Part shown: positions 18,450 to 26,782 of the stretch, piece after piece
How positions within the stretch are numbered: the first letter of the stretch is position 1
How the letters are laid out: each line of letters begins with the position of its first letter
Source of the DNA: Dysgonamonadaceae bacterium
Lineage (GTDB): Bacteria; Bacteroidota; Bacteroidia; Bacteroidales; Azobacteroidaceae
DNA length: 41,459 bases
NCBI GenBank assembly: GCA_031253625.1
Contig: JAIRVZ010000077.1
Span: 1 to 41,459, forward strand
Direction: 5' to 3'
Made by a program: the position numbers and the translations under genes
Notes under the pieces: model-generated
The model's database searches: none
Told to the model about the DNA's origin: nothing
The model's input: only the letters and a program-made list of their open reading frames with translations

Positions 18450-19761
18450 ACTCTCCTCTTGCTTTAATCTCTAAATATTTATTAATGGTATTGATCGTCA
18501 AATTATTCGGATGAGTGAGTAAAGATAAGATATTGTGTTGCCGTAATTTATTAATTATCAGCGTCTTTTCGTATTCTAATTTTTCAGCGATAACCGTTTC
18601 GTATACTTCTTCTTTGGTTTTCGGCTGTCGCTCGGCCAATTCTTGCAATTCGGTATTTTCAAAAAATACAACAAGAATTGCGTGCCTTTTGGCCAACATG
18701 GATAAATAGCGAAGTTGTCTTTGCATGGCAGGAACAGAATCGAAGTTTGTAAAAATCACTAACAGACTTCTGTGCTTGATATTCTTGTTAACATACTGAT
18801 ACAAAGCCGAAAAATCGCTTTCAGCAAAACTTGTTTTCTGTGCATACAACGCATCCTGAATATGTCCCATCTGACTGGGATAACGAGATGCCGGAACCAT
18901 TGTTTCCGGTTGCTTTTCAAAAGTCAGCAATCCGGTTTTATCTCCTTTTAATATAGTTACATACGAAAGAGCCAATGAGGCGTTGATTGAATAATCGAGC
19001 AGTGTCATTCCTTCAAATGCCGACTGCATGGTTCGTCCTTTATCAATCAAGCAATATACGTTTTGTGCCCGTTCATCCTGAAAAACGTTCGACATCAGTT
19101 TATTTCTGCGGGCGGTTGCTTTCCAGTTGATTATGCGATAGTCATCTCCTTTCACATACTCTTTGATATGGTCGGGTTCAAGTTGCTGACCGATTTTCCG
19201 GATGCGTTTATTCCCTTGTAACAACAACTTATTGGATGTCGCCATCAATTCGTATTGATTGAGATAAATGTACGAAGGATATACTTTGACATCTATAGGA
19301 GTGCCCGTTTTAAATCTTCGGCTTATCAAGCCTATTTTTGTCGATGCAAACACATTGATTTTTCCGAATTTGTATGCACCTCTCTTAACCGGACGCAATG
19401 AGTATCGCAAAATTTTATCTTCCCTCCCATTCATTCTGAAAGAGAAAAGTAAATCCCGCACTTGAAAAATATCAGGAATTTCGTCAATGATTTGCAAAGA
19501 AACCGGAAACAGATATTTGTTAGATAAATGCAATCGCACGGTATTTTCATCTCCGTTGGAAAAACGTTCAGCACATTCTCTTGTGCAACTGATGGCTTTC
19601 TTTTGCGTCAGATATAAAAGGATAAAATCGTTTATGCATAAAACAATTAGTACCAACAGAAGTATTTGAGCCACAGTAAAGATGAAAGCACTTTTGTATC
19701 CCAAAATGAAACAAAGCACTACGACTGAAATTGCAATATATAACCTTTTATTTACGAACAC
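18445..19761 (-). CDS. DUF58 domain protein
   Basis: This 438-residue protein has two N-terminal membrane helices (about 8-24 and 27-50), then a beta-rich region and a DUF58/vWA-like domain. The DUF58 signature is DDYRIINWKATARRNK at 206-221. It is followed by a MIDAS-like LIDKGRTMQS at 238-247. DUF58 proteins are the usual partners of MoxR ATPases, which are thought to act as chaperones for inserting metals or assembling complexes. The moxR gene is 70 bases upstream, separated by an AT-rich repeat. The cellular target is unknown. Confidence 0.9.
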   Translation of the reverse strand: MFVNKRLYIAISVVVLCFILGYKSAFIFTVAQILLLVLIVLCINDFILLYLTQKKAISCTRECAERFSNGDENTVRLHLSNKYLFPVSLQIIDEIPDIFQVRDLLFSFRMNGREDKILRYSLRPVKRGAYKFGKINVFASTKIGLISRRFKTGTPIDVKVYPSYIYLNQYELMATSNKLLLQGNKRIRKIGQQLEPDHIKEYVKGDDYRIINWKATARRNKLMSNVFQDERAQNVYCLIDKGRTMQSAFEGMTLLDYSINASLALSYVTILKGDKTGLLTFEKQPETMVPASRYPSQMGHIQDALYAQKTSFAESDFSALYQYVNKNIKHRSLLVIFTNFDSVPAMQRQLRYLSMLAKRHAILVVFFENTELQELAERQPKTKEEVYETVIAEKLEYEKTLIINKLRQHNILSLLTHPNNLTINTINKYLEIKARGEF

Positions 19762-19770
19762 TTTAAAACA

Positions 19771-19833
19771 AATTATGAATTATGAATTATGAACTACGAA
19801 ACAATCATAATTCATAATTTATAATTCATAATT
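19771..19833. repeat. AATTATGAATTATG inverted repeat
   Basis: The left arm (19771-19792) is three AATTATG-type units. The right arm (19805-19833) is a near-complement with an inserted TTATAAT unit. The loop holds AACTACGAAACAA. Its right edge overlaps the stop codon of moxR (19832-19834). Confidence 0.85.
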
Positions 19834-20803
19834 ATTTTGGTACTTCAATTTTTTCAATCAAACGTTTGCAAACGGTTTCTGCCGAATGTCCTTCCATTTC
19901 GGTTTCGGGAGAAAGCATTAAACGGTGTTGCAAGACGGGAACTCCAACGTATTTGATGTCGTCGGGAGTAATAAAATCGCGTCCTTGTAATAAAGCATAA
20001 GCTTTTGAGGCATTCAGCAAAGCAACCGAAGCTCGCGGAGAGGCTCCGAGATAAACAGCAGGACTTTTTCTTGTTCCGATGACAATTTCAGAAATATATT
20101 TCAACAAACTGTCTTCCACGAAAACTTGAGAAACCAACGAGCGAAACTTCAAAACTTCTGCTTTAGAAATAACCGGAGCAATTTCGGTTAATTTCGTCAG
20201 TTGCTTATTTTCGTTGTGTCGTTTCAGTATAGTGTATTCTTCCTGCGGTTGCGGATAATCAATCTTAATTTTCATCAGGAAGCGGTCAAGTTGCGCTTCG
20301 GGAAGTCTGTAAGTTCCTTCCTGTTCCACAGGGTTTTGCGTGGCGATAACCGTGTATATTTCATTCATGGAACGAGTGATACCGTCTACTGTTACCTGAC
20401 GCTCTTCCATTACTTCAAACAAAGCGGCTTGCGTTTTGGCAGGTGCACGGTTTATTTCGTCAATCAGTACGATTTCAGAAAAAATCGGTCCTTTGTGGAA
20501 CTCAAATTCACTCGTTTTCAAGTTGAAAACAGAGGTCCCCAATACATCCGAAGGCATCAAATCGGGCGTAAACTGGATGCGCGAATATTCTGCATCTATC
20601 AGTTTAGCAGTTAGTTTGGCCAATAATGTTTTGGCTACACCGGGCACGCCTTCAATCAAAACATGACCATCGGCCAATAATGCTGTCAGAATTAAATCTA
20701 CAGCACCCTCCTGCCCTACTATAATTGAGGCAATCTGTGTTTTCAGATTTTCAACTTTGTTAGAAAACTCCGTTAAATCTATTCTATTCTCAAAATTTTC
20801 CAT
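19832..20803 (-). CDS. MoxR-family AAA+ ATPase
   Basis: This 323-residue cytoplasmic ATPase has Walker A GVPGVAKT (52-59), Walker B IVLIDEINRAPAKTQ (D115, E116), a sensor-1 region VIATQNPVEQEGTYRLPEAQ and a C-terminal AAA lid. Length and motifs match MoxR/RavA-type ATPases that pair with vWA/DUF58 proteins. It lies between the DUF4350 and DUF58 genes on the same strand. A 69-base hairpin repeat separates it from the DUF4350 stop, and a second, unrelated repeat follows its own stop. Confidence 0.95.
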   Translation of the reverse strand: MENFENRIDLTEFSNKVENLKTQIASIIVGQEGAVDLILTALLADGHVLIEGVPGVAKTLLAKLTAKLIDAEYSRIQFTPDLMPSDVLGTSVFNLKTSEFEFHKGPIFSEIVLIDEINRAPAKTQAALFEVMEERQVTVDGITRSMNEIYTVIATQNPVEQEGTYRLPEAQLDRFLMKIKIDYPQPQEEYTILKRHNENKQLTKLTEIAPVISKAEVLKFRSLVSQVFVEDSLLKYISEIVIGTRKSPAVYLGASPRASVALLNASKAYALLQGRDFITPDDIKYVGVPVLQHRLMLSPETEMEGHSAETVCKRLIEKIEVPK

Positions 20804-20817
20804 AATGTTTATTTTTT

Positions 20818-20886
20818 ACCCCTAAATCCCCTAAAGGGGACTTTGGCTTTTGCTCACTTAAAGTCCCCTTTAGGGGATTTAGGGGT
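20818..20886. repeat. CCCCTAAATCCCC hairpin repeat, copy 2
   Basis: Perfect 27-base arms lie at 20818-20844 and 20860-20886 with the loop GGCTTTTGCTCACTT. It supplies the final proline codon and TAA stop of the DUF4350 gene (stop at 20879-20881). Arms and loop together are the exact reverse complement of copy 4. Confidence 0.96.
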
Positions 20887-22102
20887 TGTTCATTTTATTT
20901 ATTAACTCTATCATTTGCGAATCCGAAACATTTGTTTTTTCATCTATTCTATCTAAATACCTGAATAAATTTTTCACATCGTCGGTTGACTGTCCGGTTT
21001 TGGCAGCAAATCGTTCAAAAAAATCCTCATCGTGTCGTTCATTGATTATGTCAATGCCATAATTGCGCTTTATATCGTCGGCCCAATAAGTATACTTCTT
21101 AAGTACAACATCGGCATTGTTATTTTTCCTAATGTATAAAGCAGCTATCGAGCGTACAAAACCGAGCATTTTATTGTCAGGCGGTTTGACAACAGGAATA
21201 GGCCGCTGTTTTCGTTTGGCAGTGAATATCATAAAAATACCAATCACCATCAATGTGATGTAAAATGCCCATTTCAAAGGGCGTACACTCAATAAATAAC
21301 GGAATGGCGATTGACTTTCTCCATATTGAGAACCGGCATGATAATATTCTGTGCGAATCAAGGGTTTGTCTTGCAAATAAGCAAGAGTGTTCCAAATATA
21401 TGGATTGATAGAATCGTTCAGGATGCCATAATTGGTGAAAATCCTCGGATTAGCGGATAGCAACAAATTTCCTTTTCGCATTTGGTAACGAAGTGTTACG
21501 ATTTTTCCGGTATCACATTCTGCAACCGCATAAACAGAATCATTGTATACCATATTTCCATAATAATTCGGAAAACGTCCGTAATTACAATTAAAATATC
21601 CCGAACTGATTGAAACCGGAATCCGGTAAGTTTCTTCGTTTTTATCAGGAGCACAAAAACGAAATGTATTGAATTTTTCTTCCAAACTTAAATTGGTGTA
21701 TAAATCTGAAACATAATCATATCCGACATAAAATGCCAACTTATCACTTAATCCGTAAAAATATTGGGAAACAATCAGTGCATTTCCTCCTCGTTTTACG
21801 AAAATAAGCAGTTCGTCAAGTTCTTCATCTGTCGGTTGAAATGTTTCTGTGATAATCAACAGATTTTTATCGTCGAGCACGCCCGAATCGGCCAATTCCT
21901 GAATACTTTCGTATGTATGTGTATAGCCTTTTTCCCATGATGCTTTCAATAATTCATCTAAAACGAATGCGCCAAGTGGCTGTTTATCTTCTGTGTTATA
22001 AGTTGGGGACCAAACAAATTTTACAGGAATATTTTTATTATTCCAATACAGCAGCAGGAATAAAGCCAATAAGCAAACGATATAAAAGATTTTATTTCTC
22101 AT
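20879..22102 (-). CDS. DUF4350-type membrane protein
   Basis: This 407-residue protein has an N-terminal membrane helix (2-22) and an extracytoplasmic DUF4350/GldG-like domain. Its hallmarks are TEDKQPLGAFVLDELL near the start and NLLIITETFQPTDEELDELL then FVKRGGNALIVSQYF. A second membrane helix lies at about 278-296 (WAFYITLMVIGIFMIFTA), followed by a cytoplasmic tail. It sits in the SpoIIM-DUF4129-DUF4350-MoxR-DUF58 cluster common in Bacteroidota. The DUF4129 gene is only 2 bases upstream, so the two are co-translated or nearly so. The C-terminal proline and stop come from a hairpin repeat. Confidence 0.87.
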   Translation of the reverse strand: MRNKIFYIVCLLALFLLLYWNNKNIPVKFVWSPTYNTEDKQPLGAFVLDELLKASWEKGYTHTYESIQELADSGVLDDKNLLIITETFQPTDEELDELLIFVKRGGNALIVSQYFYGLSDKLAFYVGYDYVSDLYTNLSLEEKFNTFRFCAPDKNEETYRIPVSISSGYFNCNYGRFPNYYGNMVYNDSVYAVAECDTGKIVTLRYQMRKGNLLLSANPRIFTNYGILNDSINPYIWNTLAYLQDKPLIRTEYYHAGSQYGESQSPFRYLLSVRPLKWAFYITLMVIGIFMIFTAKRKQRPIPVVKPPDNKMLGFVRSIAALYIRKNNNADVVLKKYTYWADDIKRNYGIDIINERHDEDFFERFAAKTGQSTDDVKNLFRYLDRIDEKTNVSDSQMIELINKMNNP

Positions 22103-22104
22103 AG

Positions 22105-22812
22105 TTACAAGCGTTTGATTATTGAATTACTTAATGCCGAAAAAGCGGAATAAGCGTCGTGCGTTGCATCGAAATTTCCATAGCGGTAGTATAGAAACTG
22201 TTGAGACAGGTTTTTAAAATCCTGTTTCAAATTGGGTTGTTTCAATTCGTAAGTATATTCGATAACGGTTTTAAAGGCATCCCACGAGATGAGTTCTTTT
22301 GTATGTAATTCTTTTAATGTCAGCAAATAAGTCCAACGAATGGCATCGGAAAAGCGACCGGAATCTAATGATTCTTCTATCAGTTTATCAAAGTCCAGCG
22401 CGTGAATATCTTCATCTTCCACTTCGAAACCGATTTTCTTTTTTCGGTTGATGTAAAATAAAGAAGGCTTGTAAAAATATATTATCAAGAGAATAATAAT
22501 CACAACAATTCCTGCAATCACCCACAATGTTATTTTAACTTGCTTGAGTGTTACATTAGGGTTAAAATTTTTTCTCAGCCAATCATGAAAGAACTTGTAT
22601 ATAGCATCGAAAAAAGAACTTTCGGGTTTACCTTGATAATAGTCGTAGGCTTTGTCGTTTTTGAATTGGTCATACGTCTTTTGGTCAAAACCGATTGGTT
22701 CGACCCTTTTTGTTTCTTTAGGAATATGATTAAGCGTATCGGCTTCTTGAGCCGACACGCTTAATCCGTAAAAACTTACTACAAAAACAAGTATGTAAGT
22801 TGCTATTTTCAC
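22105..22812 (-). CDS. DUF4129 domain protein
   Basis: This 235-residue protein has a signal peptide (1-21), then a short extracytoplasmic segment and one membrane helix (about 90-113, ITLWVIAGIVVIIILLIIYF). The cytoplasmic C-terminal DUF4129 domain (about 145-233) has RFSDAIRWTYLLTLKEL, ISWDAFKTVIEYTYEL and FLYYRYGNFDATHDAYSAF. DUF4129 also occurs at the C-terminus of transglutaminase-like proteins in MoxR/DUF58 loci. It overlaps the upstream membrane-protein gene by 4 bases (ATGA), so translation is coupled. Confidence 0.87.
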   Translation of the reverse strand: MKIATYILVFVVSFYGLSVSAQEADTLNHIPKETKRVEPIGFDQKTYDQFKNDKAYDYYQGKPESSFFDAIYKFFHDWLRKNFNPNVTLKQVKITLWVIAGIVVIIILLIIYFYKPSLFYINRKKKIGFEVEDEDIHALDFDKLIEESLDSGRFSDAIRWTYLLTLKELHTKELISWDAFKTVIEYTYELKQPNLKQDFKNLSQQFLYYRYGNFDATHDAYSAFSALSNSIIKRL

Positions 22813-23696
22813 AAATTATCGAATTCGTCAATTTTATTTTGCAAAGATACGCCTTCTTCTTTTTCTGTAATGGAAAAATAATGGAAAGCAATGAACACAA
22901 CCATAAATGGAGTTACTAATGCCGTAGCGGATGATGACAATACGGACAATACATACGTCATCACATTTGCTTCGCCCGGATTAAATGCCATATAAATTCC
23001 GTATGGTACACCAAAAGCATAAGAAATTATTGCAGCCATAATTCCGACGATAAATACAATACCAAAAGTAGTTCCCCAGTTTTTGAAACCAACGCTAAAG
23101 CCTTCTTTTATAGATTCCCAAGTAGATGCACCTCTAAACAAAGCAGGGTAAATTATTAACACCATCGGGAAAACCGCAGCAATTAATCCAATTATTAATA
23201 AAAAGGAAAAAATGCCCGCCAATATTCCTCCTAACATTCCCATCAAAAGTGCGAAAACCAATATTCCTGCGAAAAAAATCAAACCCGTAGCTAATCCAAC
23301 CAGAAATATTTTTCCTGCGTTGGAAAACATTTTGCTACTCAAATCGCCCCATGACGTTTTTTCTGTTAAATTACCTTCTTCATACAACTTCATAATGGCA
23401 GCCGACATTGCATACAGGTAAAGAGAAAAGAGACTTGATACTAATAGGAAAAGAGGCATCATCCCACGAGATCCACCTATAGCTGATATATCGCCCGTCA
23501 TGAGAGACTGAATCATATTTGTATATTCCGCCATAACTTGAGGTGCTAAATAAGCCATTAATAATAGAAACGGTATAGCCGGGATTAAAATGTTTTTATA
23601 AAAAACTTTCCAATTCTGACGGAGGAATTCTGCTGCAGCAGATAACCGTTCTCCAAAACTTCTGTTCTGATAAAATTCAATTCTTTCGTTGTCCAT
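22809..23696 (-). CDS. Polytopic inner-membrane protein
   Basis: This 295-residue protein begins with a hydrophilic SFGERLSAAAEFLRQNWKVF segment followed by about five or six membrane helices. These are near 38-55, 78-102, 130-160, 160-190, 215-240 and 258-280. Small Gly/Ala-rich helices (FALLMGMLGGILAGIFSFLL) recall DUF975/DUF4013 or glycerophosphodiester-phosphodiesterase membrane domains, but I cannot assign one firmly. It sits between the SpoIIM-like and DUF4129 genes and overlaps the latter by 4 bases. A role in an envelope complex with them is inference from context. Confidence 0.82.
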   Translation of the reverse strand: MDNERIEFYQNRSFGERLSAAAEFLRQNWKVFYKNILIPAIPFLLLMAYLAPQVMAEYTNMIQSLMTGDISAIGGSRGMMPLFLLVSSLFSLYLYAMSAAIMKLYEEGNLTEKTSWGDLSSKMFSNAGKIFLVGLATGLIFFAGILVFALLMGMLGGILAGIFSFLLIIGLIAAVFPMVLIIYPALFRGASTWESIKEGFSVGFKNWGTTFGIVFIVGIMAAIISYAFGVPYGIYMAFNPGEANVMTYVLSVLSSSATALVTPFMVVFIAFHYFSITEKEEGVSLQNKIDEFDNL

Positions 23697-23724
23697 AATT
23701 CATTATTTTTAATTATTTAATATT

Positions 23725-23819
23725 GCCCCTAAATCCCCTAAAGGGGACTTCAGTTCCTGAAAATTCGAAAATAACTATGGTTTATCAAGCTCCAAGTCCC
23801 CTTTAGGAGATTTAGGGGC
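23725..23819. repeat. CCCCTAAATCCCC hairpin repeat, copy 3
   Basis: Arms lie at 23725-23750 and 23794-23819 (26 bases, one mismatch: GGAGATT against the usual GGGGATT), with a 43-base loop. The end bases are G and C instead of A/T but still pair. The right arm is translated in the SpoIIM-like gene as PKSPKGDL. Confidence 0.93.
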
Positions 23820-24761
23820 AGCCAGCATCCTCGGATAAATCACATAATATGCAATCACAAAATAGAGTGATAACAGAATGATTAAAAGCCTTATATAATC
23901 GGGCAATTCTGTATGCCTCGTTACATACGATTCCAAAAAACCGGCAACAATAAATATCGGAATTGTTCCGATTACGATTTTCGCACCACGTTTCGCTCCT
24001 CTTTTAAACGACTCTATGCGAGTAAGTGTTTTTGGGAAAAGCCAACCGTTTCCCATCGTCAAACCGGCTGCTCCGGCCACAATGATGGCCGATATTTCCA
24101 ATGTACCGTGTATCCAAATTGTCAAAAAAGATTCTTGCAGCAAACCATGTTCATAAAAGAAATACTGAAAAGAACCCAACATGATACCATTTGTCAGCAA
24201 CATATAAGCTGTTGCTAATGAAGTGAATAGTCCTGCAGCAAACACTTTAAACGAAACACCGATATTGTTTAGAGTTATTCCGTAAAACATTATCGATTCG
24301 TTCATTGATTTATAAACAGCCATCGGATCGTCGTTTTTGATGTTTTGCAACGTCATATCAACATACATGTCGCCCATAATAATCCGCACAAACTCTTTGT
24401 CGTTGGCAGCAGAAAAGGCACCAACCAAAATACTGGTCGCAAAAATAATAAAAGAATACAACAATTCTTTTCTGGCTAAATACATGACTTCGGGAATTTC
24501 TTGTGTCCAGTAGGTAATAATCCGGGAAAATTTTTCTTTTTTTCTCTTGTGAATAAATTGGTGCAGTTTGGAAGATAATCCGTTCAAATAACCGGTAATT
24601 TTCGACGACGGATATTGAGAACGTGCAAAAGAAAGATCATTTGTTACATCAATGTAAATATCTGCCAGTATATCAGGCGATTGTCTTTCTGGTTTCAAAA
24701 GACAATCTTCATAGTTTTTCCACTTTTCCTTATTCTGACGAATAAATATTGCTTCTTTCAT
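23775..24761 (-). CDS. SpoIIM/stage-II-sporulation-M family membrane protein
   Basis: This 328-residue protein has an N-terminal cytoplasmic helical region (1-95) and then five or so membrane helices of the SpoIIM (DUF95) type. Key segments are LYSFIIFATSILVGAFSAAN, GVSFKVFAAGLFTSLATAYM, LTIWIHGTLEISAIIVAGAA and GLTMGNGWLFP. In non-sporulating Bacteroidota this family accompanies RDD, MoxR and DUF58 genes; its role is unclear. The gene is first in the minus-strand cluster and is divergent from the RDD gene. Its last 14 residues (PKSPKGDLELDKP region) are encoded by a hairpin repeat, so the C-terminus has been extended by repeat insertion. Confidence 0.9.
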   Translation of the reverse strand: MKEAIFIRQNKEKWKNYEDCLLKPERQSPDILADIYIDVTNDLSFARSQYPSSKITGYLNGLSSKLHQFIHKRKKEKFSRIITYWTQEIPEVMYLARKELLYSFIIFATSILVGAFSAANDKEFVRIIMGDMYVDMTLQNIKNDDPMAVYKSMNESIMFYGITLNNIGVSFKVFAAGLFTSLATAYMLLTNGIMLGSFQYFFYEHGLLQESFLTIWIHGTLEISAIIVAGAAGLTMGNGWLFPKTLTRIESFKRGAKRGAKIVIGTIPIFIVAGFLESYVTRHTELPDYIRLLIILLSLYFVIAYYVIYPRMLAAPKSPKGDLELDKP

Positions 24762-24782
24762 TTAACATTCAAGTATGTTTTG

Positions 24783-24814
24783 CAAAAATAAACAATTATC
24801 TTTGCACTTGCAAA
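24783..24814. promoter_or_regulatory. Overlapping divergent promoters, SpoIIM and RDD genes
   Basis: On the minus strand TTTG (24811-24814) and TATTTTTG (24783-24790) are 20 bases apart, a good -33/-7 pair for the SpoIIM gene. On the plus strand TATCTTTG (24797-24804) is an exact -7 box, 23 bases before the RDD start codon. The two promoters interleave within about 30 bases, so they may compete or be co-regulated. Confidence 0.6.
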
Positions 24815-24827
24815 TTAATGTAAAATT

Positions 24828-25565
24828 ATGGAATCAATTGATGTACTCACAGGACAACATGTTACTATCAAGTATGAACCGGCCAGCGTTATACAACGCA
24901 TGGGCGCAATATTGTTGGACTCTCTTTTTATGGGTTTATACGCAATAGCCTTAATGGGGCTCATGTTTGCGTTGTTATATAATACATTCTCCGAAAAGAT
25001 TGGACTCTTCTTTGTTTTGGGGATTTTATATTTACCAATTATTTGCTATCACGTTTTATTTGAATCATTAATGAATGGGCAAACTCCCGGAAAATCCATC
25101 TTGAAAATCAAAGTAACCAATGTAGATGGCTCAACTCCAGGATTTCTTGCCTATTTCCTTCGTTGGATTCTGAGACCGATAGATATGTTTCCTTACGGTG
25201 GCATCGGTGCTTTCTGCATTATTTTTTCTAAAAACCACCAACGATTAGGCGATATGGCAGCCGGCACTGTGGTTGTTAAAATGTCTACTACCTCGTCCAA
25301 ATACAATTTGAACAACGATTTTTACGAATTTGAAGAAAAATATCAGCCAACTTACAAAGAGGCAGATCAATTATCCGAAGGACAAATCAGATTAATTTCC
25401 AATTTATTACAAGACCCTGCCAATAAATCTGAAACCGAATATGCAATAATATTATTAGCCGAAAAAATAAGAAAAAAATTAAATATTAATTCCAAGCAAA
25501 ACGACCGGGATTTCTTGGAAACTATTGTGAAAGATTATAACCATTATGCGGCATTGGAAATCTAA
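24828..25565 (+). CDS. RDD-domain membrane protein
   Basis: In this 245-residue protein residues 15-155 form an RDD domain. It has VIQRMGAILLDSLFMGLYAI, a second helix pair with FESLMNGQTPGKSILKIKV, and the segment FLRWILRPIDMFPYGGIGAF followed by RLGDMAAGTVVV. The C-terminal 85 residues are soluble and helical. RDD proteins are inner-membrane proteins of unclear, possibly ion-related, function. In Bacteroidota they commonly neighbour SpoIIM, MoxR and DUF58 genes, as here. The stop codon overlaps the first of three 15-base iterons in front of the next gene. Confidence 0.9.
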   Translation: MESIDVLTGQHVTIKYEPASVIQRMGAILLDSLFMGLYAIALMGLMFALLYNTFSEKIGLFFVLGILYLPIICYHVLFESLMNGQTPGKSILKIKVTNVDGSTPGFLAYFLRWILRPIDMFPYGGIGAFCIIFSKNHQRLGDMAAGTVVVKMSTTSSKYNLNNDFYEFEEKYQPTYKEADQLSEGQIRLISNLLQDPANKSETEYAIILLAEKIRKKLNINSKQNDRDFLETIVKDYNHYAALEI

Positions 25566-25630
25566 CCTTTAGGTTACAAACCATTTGGTTACAAACCATT
25601 TGGTTATATGAAATTTATTTTGTTCCTTTG
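25564..25630 (+). promoter_or_regulatory. Three 15-bp iterons and -7 box before the ATPase gene
   Basis: AACCTTTAGGTTACA (25564-25578), AACCATTTGGTTACA (25579-25593) and AACCATTTGGTTATA (25594-25608) repeat head to tail. Each contains an AACC/GGTT palindrome. A near-consensus -7 box, TTCCTTTG, lies at 25623-25630. The array is in the right place to be an operator for the ATPase gene. Confidence 0.7.
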
Positions 25631-25647
25631 TGGAAAATATTTTCACA

Positions 25648-26781
25648 ATGAAAAAATTACCATTTATATTTGGGAAATCTTCTGATAGTGTGAACTTTAC
25701 AGACAGAGAAGAAGAATCTGCACGTCTTGAAATGAATTTTAACTCGTTGATAAACACAACGATTATTTCACCAAGACGCTGGGGAAAAACTTCGCTTGTA
25801 GAGAGTGTTGCCGAAAAAATCCGGACAGAAAACAAAAATATCAAGGTTTGTTTGCTCGACATTTTCAATGTTCGCAGCGAGATGGAATTTTACGAGCAAT
25901 TTGCAAAGGAAGCATTGAAAGGAACTTCAAGTCGATGGGAAGAAATGGCAGAAAATGCTAAAAAGTTTCTATCACATTTGTTGCCGAAAATAAGTTTTTC
26001 TCCAGATTCGCAAGCTGAAATTTCGTTTGGAGTAAGTTGGGAAACTATACAAAAAAATCCTGATGAAATTCTGAATTTGCCGGAGACAATTGCTAAAGCA
26101 AAAAAAATCAGTGTGATAGTGTGCATTGACGAATTTCAATCAATTGGCGATTTTCCAGAAAGTTTAGCTTTTCAACGCAAATTACGTTCTCATTGGCAAC
26201 ACCACCATAACGTAGGCTATTGCCTTTACGGAAGTAAACGAACAATGCTTTTAGACATTTTTTCAAACTCCTCAATGCCGTTTTACAAGTTTGGAGACAT
26301 CATGTTTTTACAAAAAATCAGCAATCAAAAATGGGGCGAATTTATTAAAAAACGTTTTGAAGACACAAATAAGAAAATATCTATTGAACAAGCAGAATAC
26401 TTGGCAGAACTTGTTGATAATCACTCTTATTATGTGCAACAACTTGCACAGCAATCTTGGTTGCGAACAAAAACAAGCTGTTCAAAAAGCATAATCGATG
26501 AATCTTTACAAGGCATTAAAAATCAGTTAAGTTTGTTGTTTATCGGACAAGTCGAAACGATGACTGCAACGCAACTAAATTTTCTCAAAGCGGTTATTGA
26601 TGGAGAAACTGCATTTACTTCGCAGGAGAATTTAAAAAAATATCGCTTGGGAAGTTCTGCCAATTTAAAAAAGATAAAAAACGCTCTAATTTCCCGTGAA
26701 ATTATTGACATACCTACTCAAAAAGTAGACATTTTAGACCCGATTTTCAAACTGTGGTTACAAGAAGAGTTTTTTAAATAA
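25648..26781 (+). CDS. AAA ATPase with winged-helix-like C-terminus (archaeal-ATPase type)
   Basis: This 377-residue cytoplasmic ATPase has a P-loop of the SPRRWGKTS type (41-49, K47), where the usual first glycine is serine. Walker B is VIVCIDEFQS (D161, E162), and an arginine-bearing sensor region is YGSKRTMLLDIF. The C-terminal part (about 290-377) looks like a winged helix. An upstream in-frame GTG (25630) overlaps the -7 box, so I prefer the ATG at 25648. Homologues are scattered, highly copied genes in Bacteroidota, often seen as selfish or defence-like accessory genes. It appears inserted between the RDD gene and the short ORF that follows by one base. Confidence 0.85.
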   Translation: MKKLPFIFGKSSDSVNFTDREEESARLEMNFNSLINTTIISPRRWGKTSLVESVAEKIRTENKNIKVCLLDIFNVRSEMEFYEQFAKEALKGTSSRWEEMAENAKKFLSHLLPKISFSPDSQAEISFGVSWETIQKNPDEILNLPETIAKAKKISVIVCIDEFQSIGDFPESLAFQRKLRSHWQHHHNVGYCLYGSKRTMLLDIFSNSSMPFYKFGDIMFLQKISNQKWGEFIKKRFEDTNKKISIEQAEYLAELVDNHSYYVQQLAQQSWLRTKTSCSKSIIDESLQGIKNQLSLLFIGQVETMTATQLNFLKAVIDGETAFTSQENLKKYRLGSSANLKKIKNALISREIIDIPTQKVDILDPIFKLWLQEEFFK

Positions 26782-26782
26782 A

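Noticed and set aside
19771..19833. AT-rich direct repeats as a replication origin
   Set aside because: The units form an inverted repeat between two operon genes, with no DnaA-box cluster or replication gene nearby.
25569..25868. 99-codon minus-strand ORF over the iterons
   Set aside because: Its N-terminus repeats KWFVT because it translates the iterons, and the rest is antisense to the ATPase.
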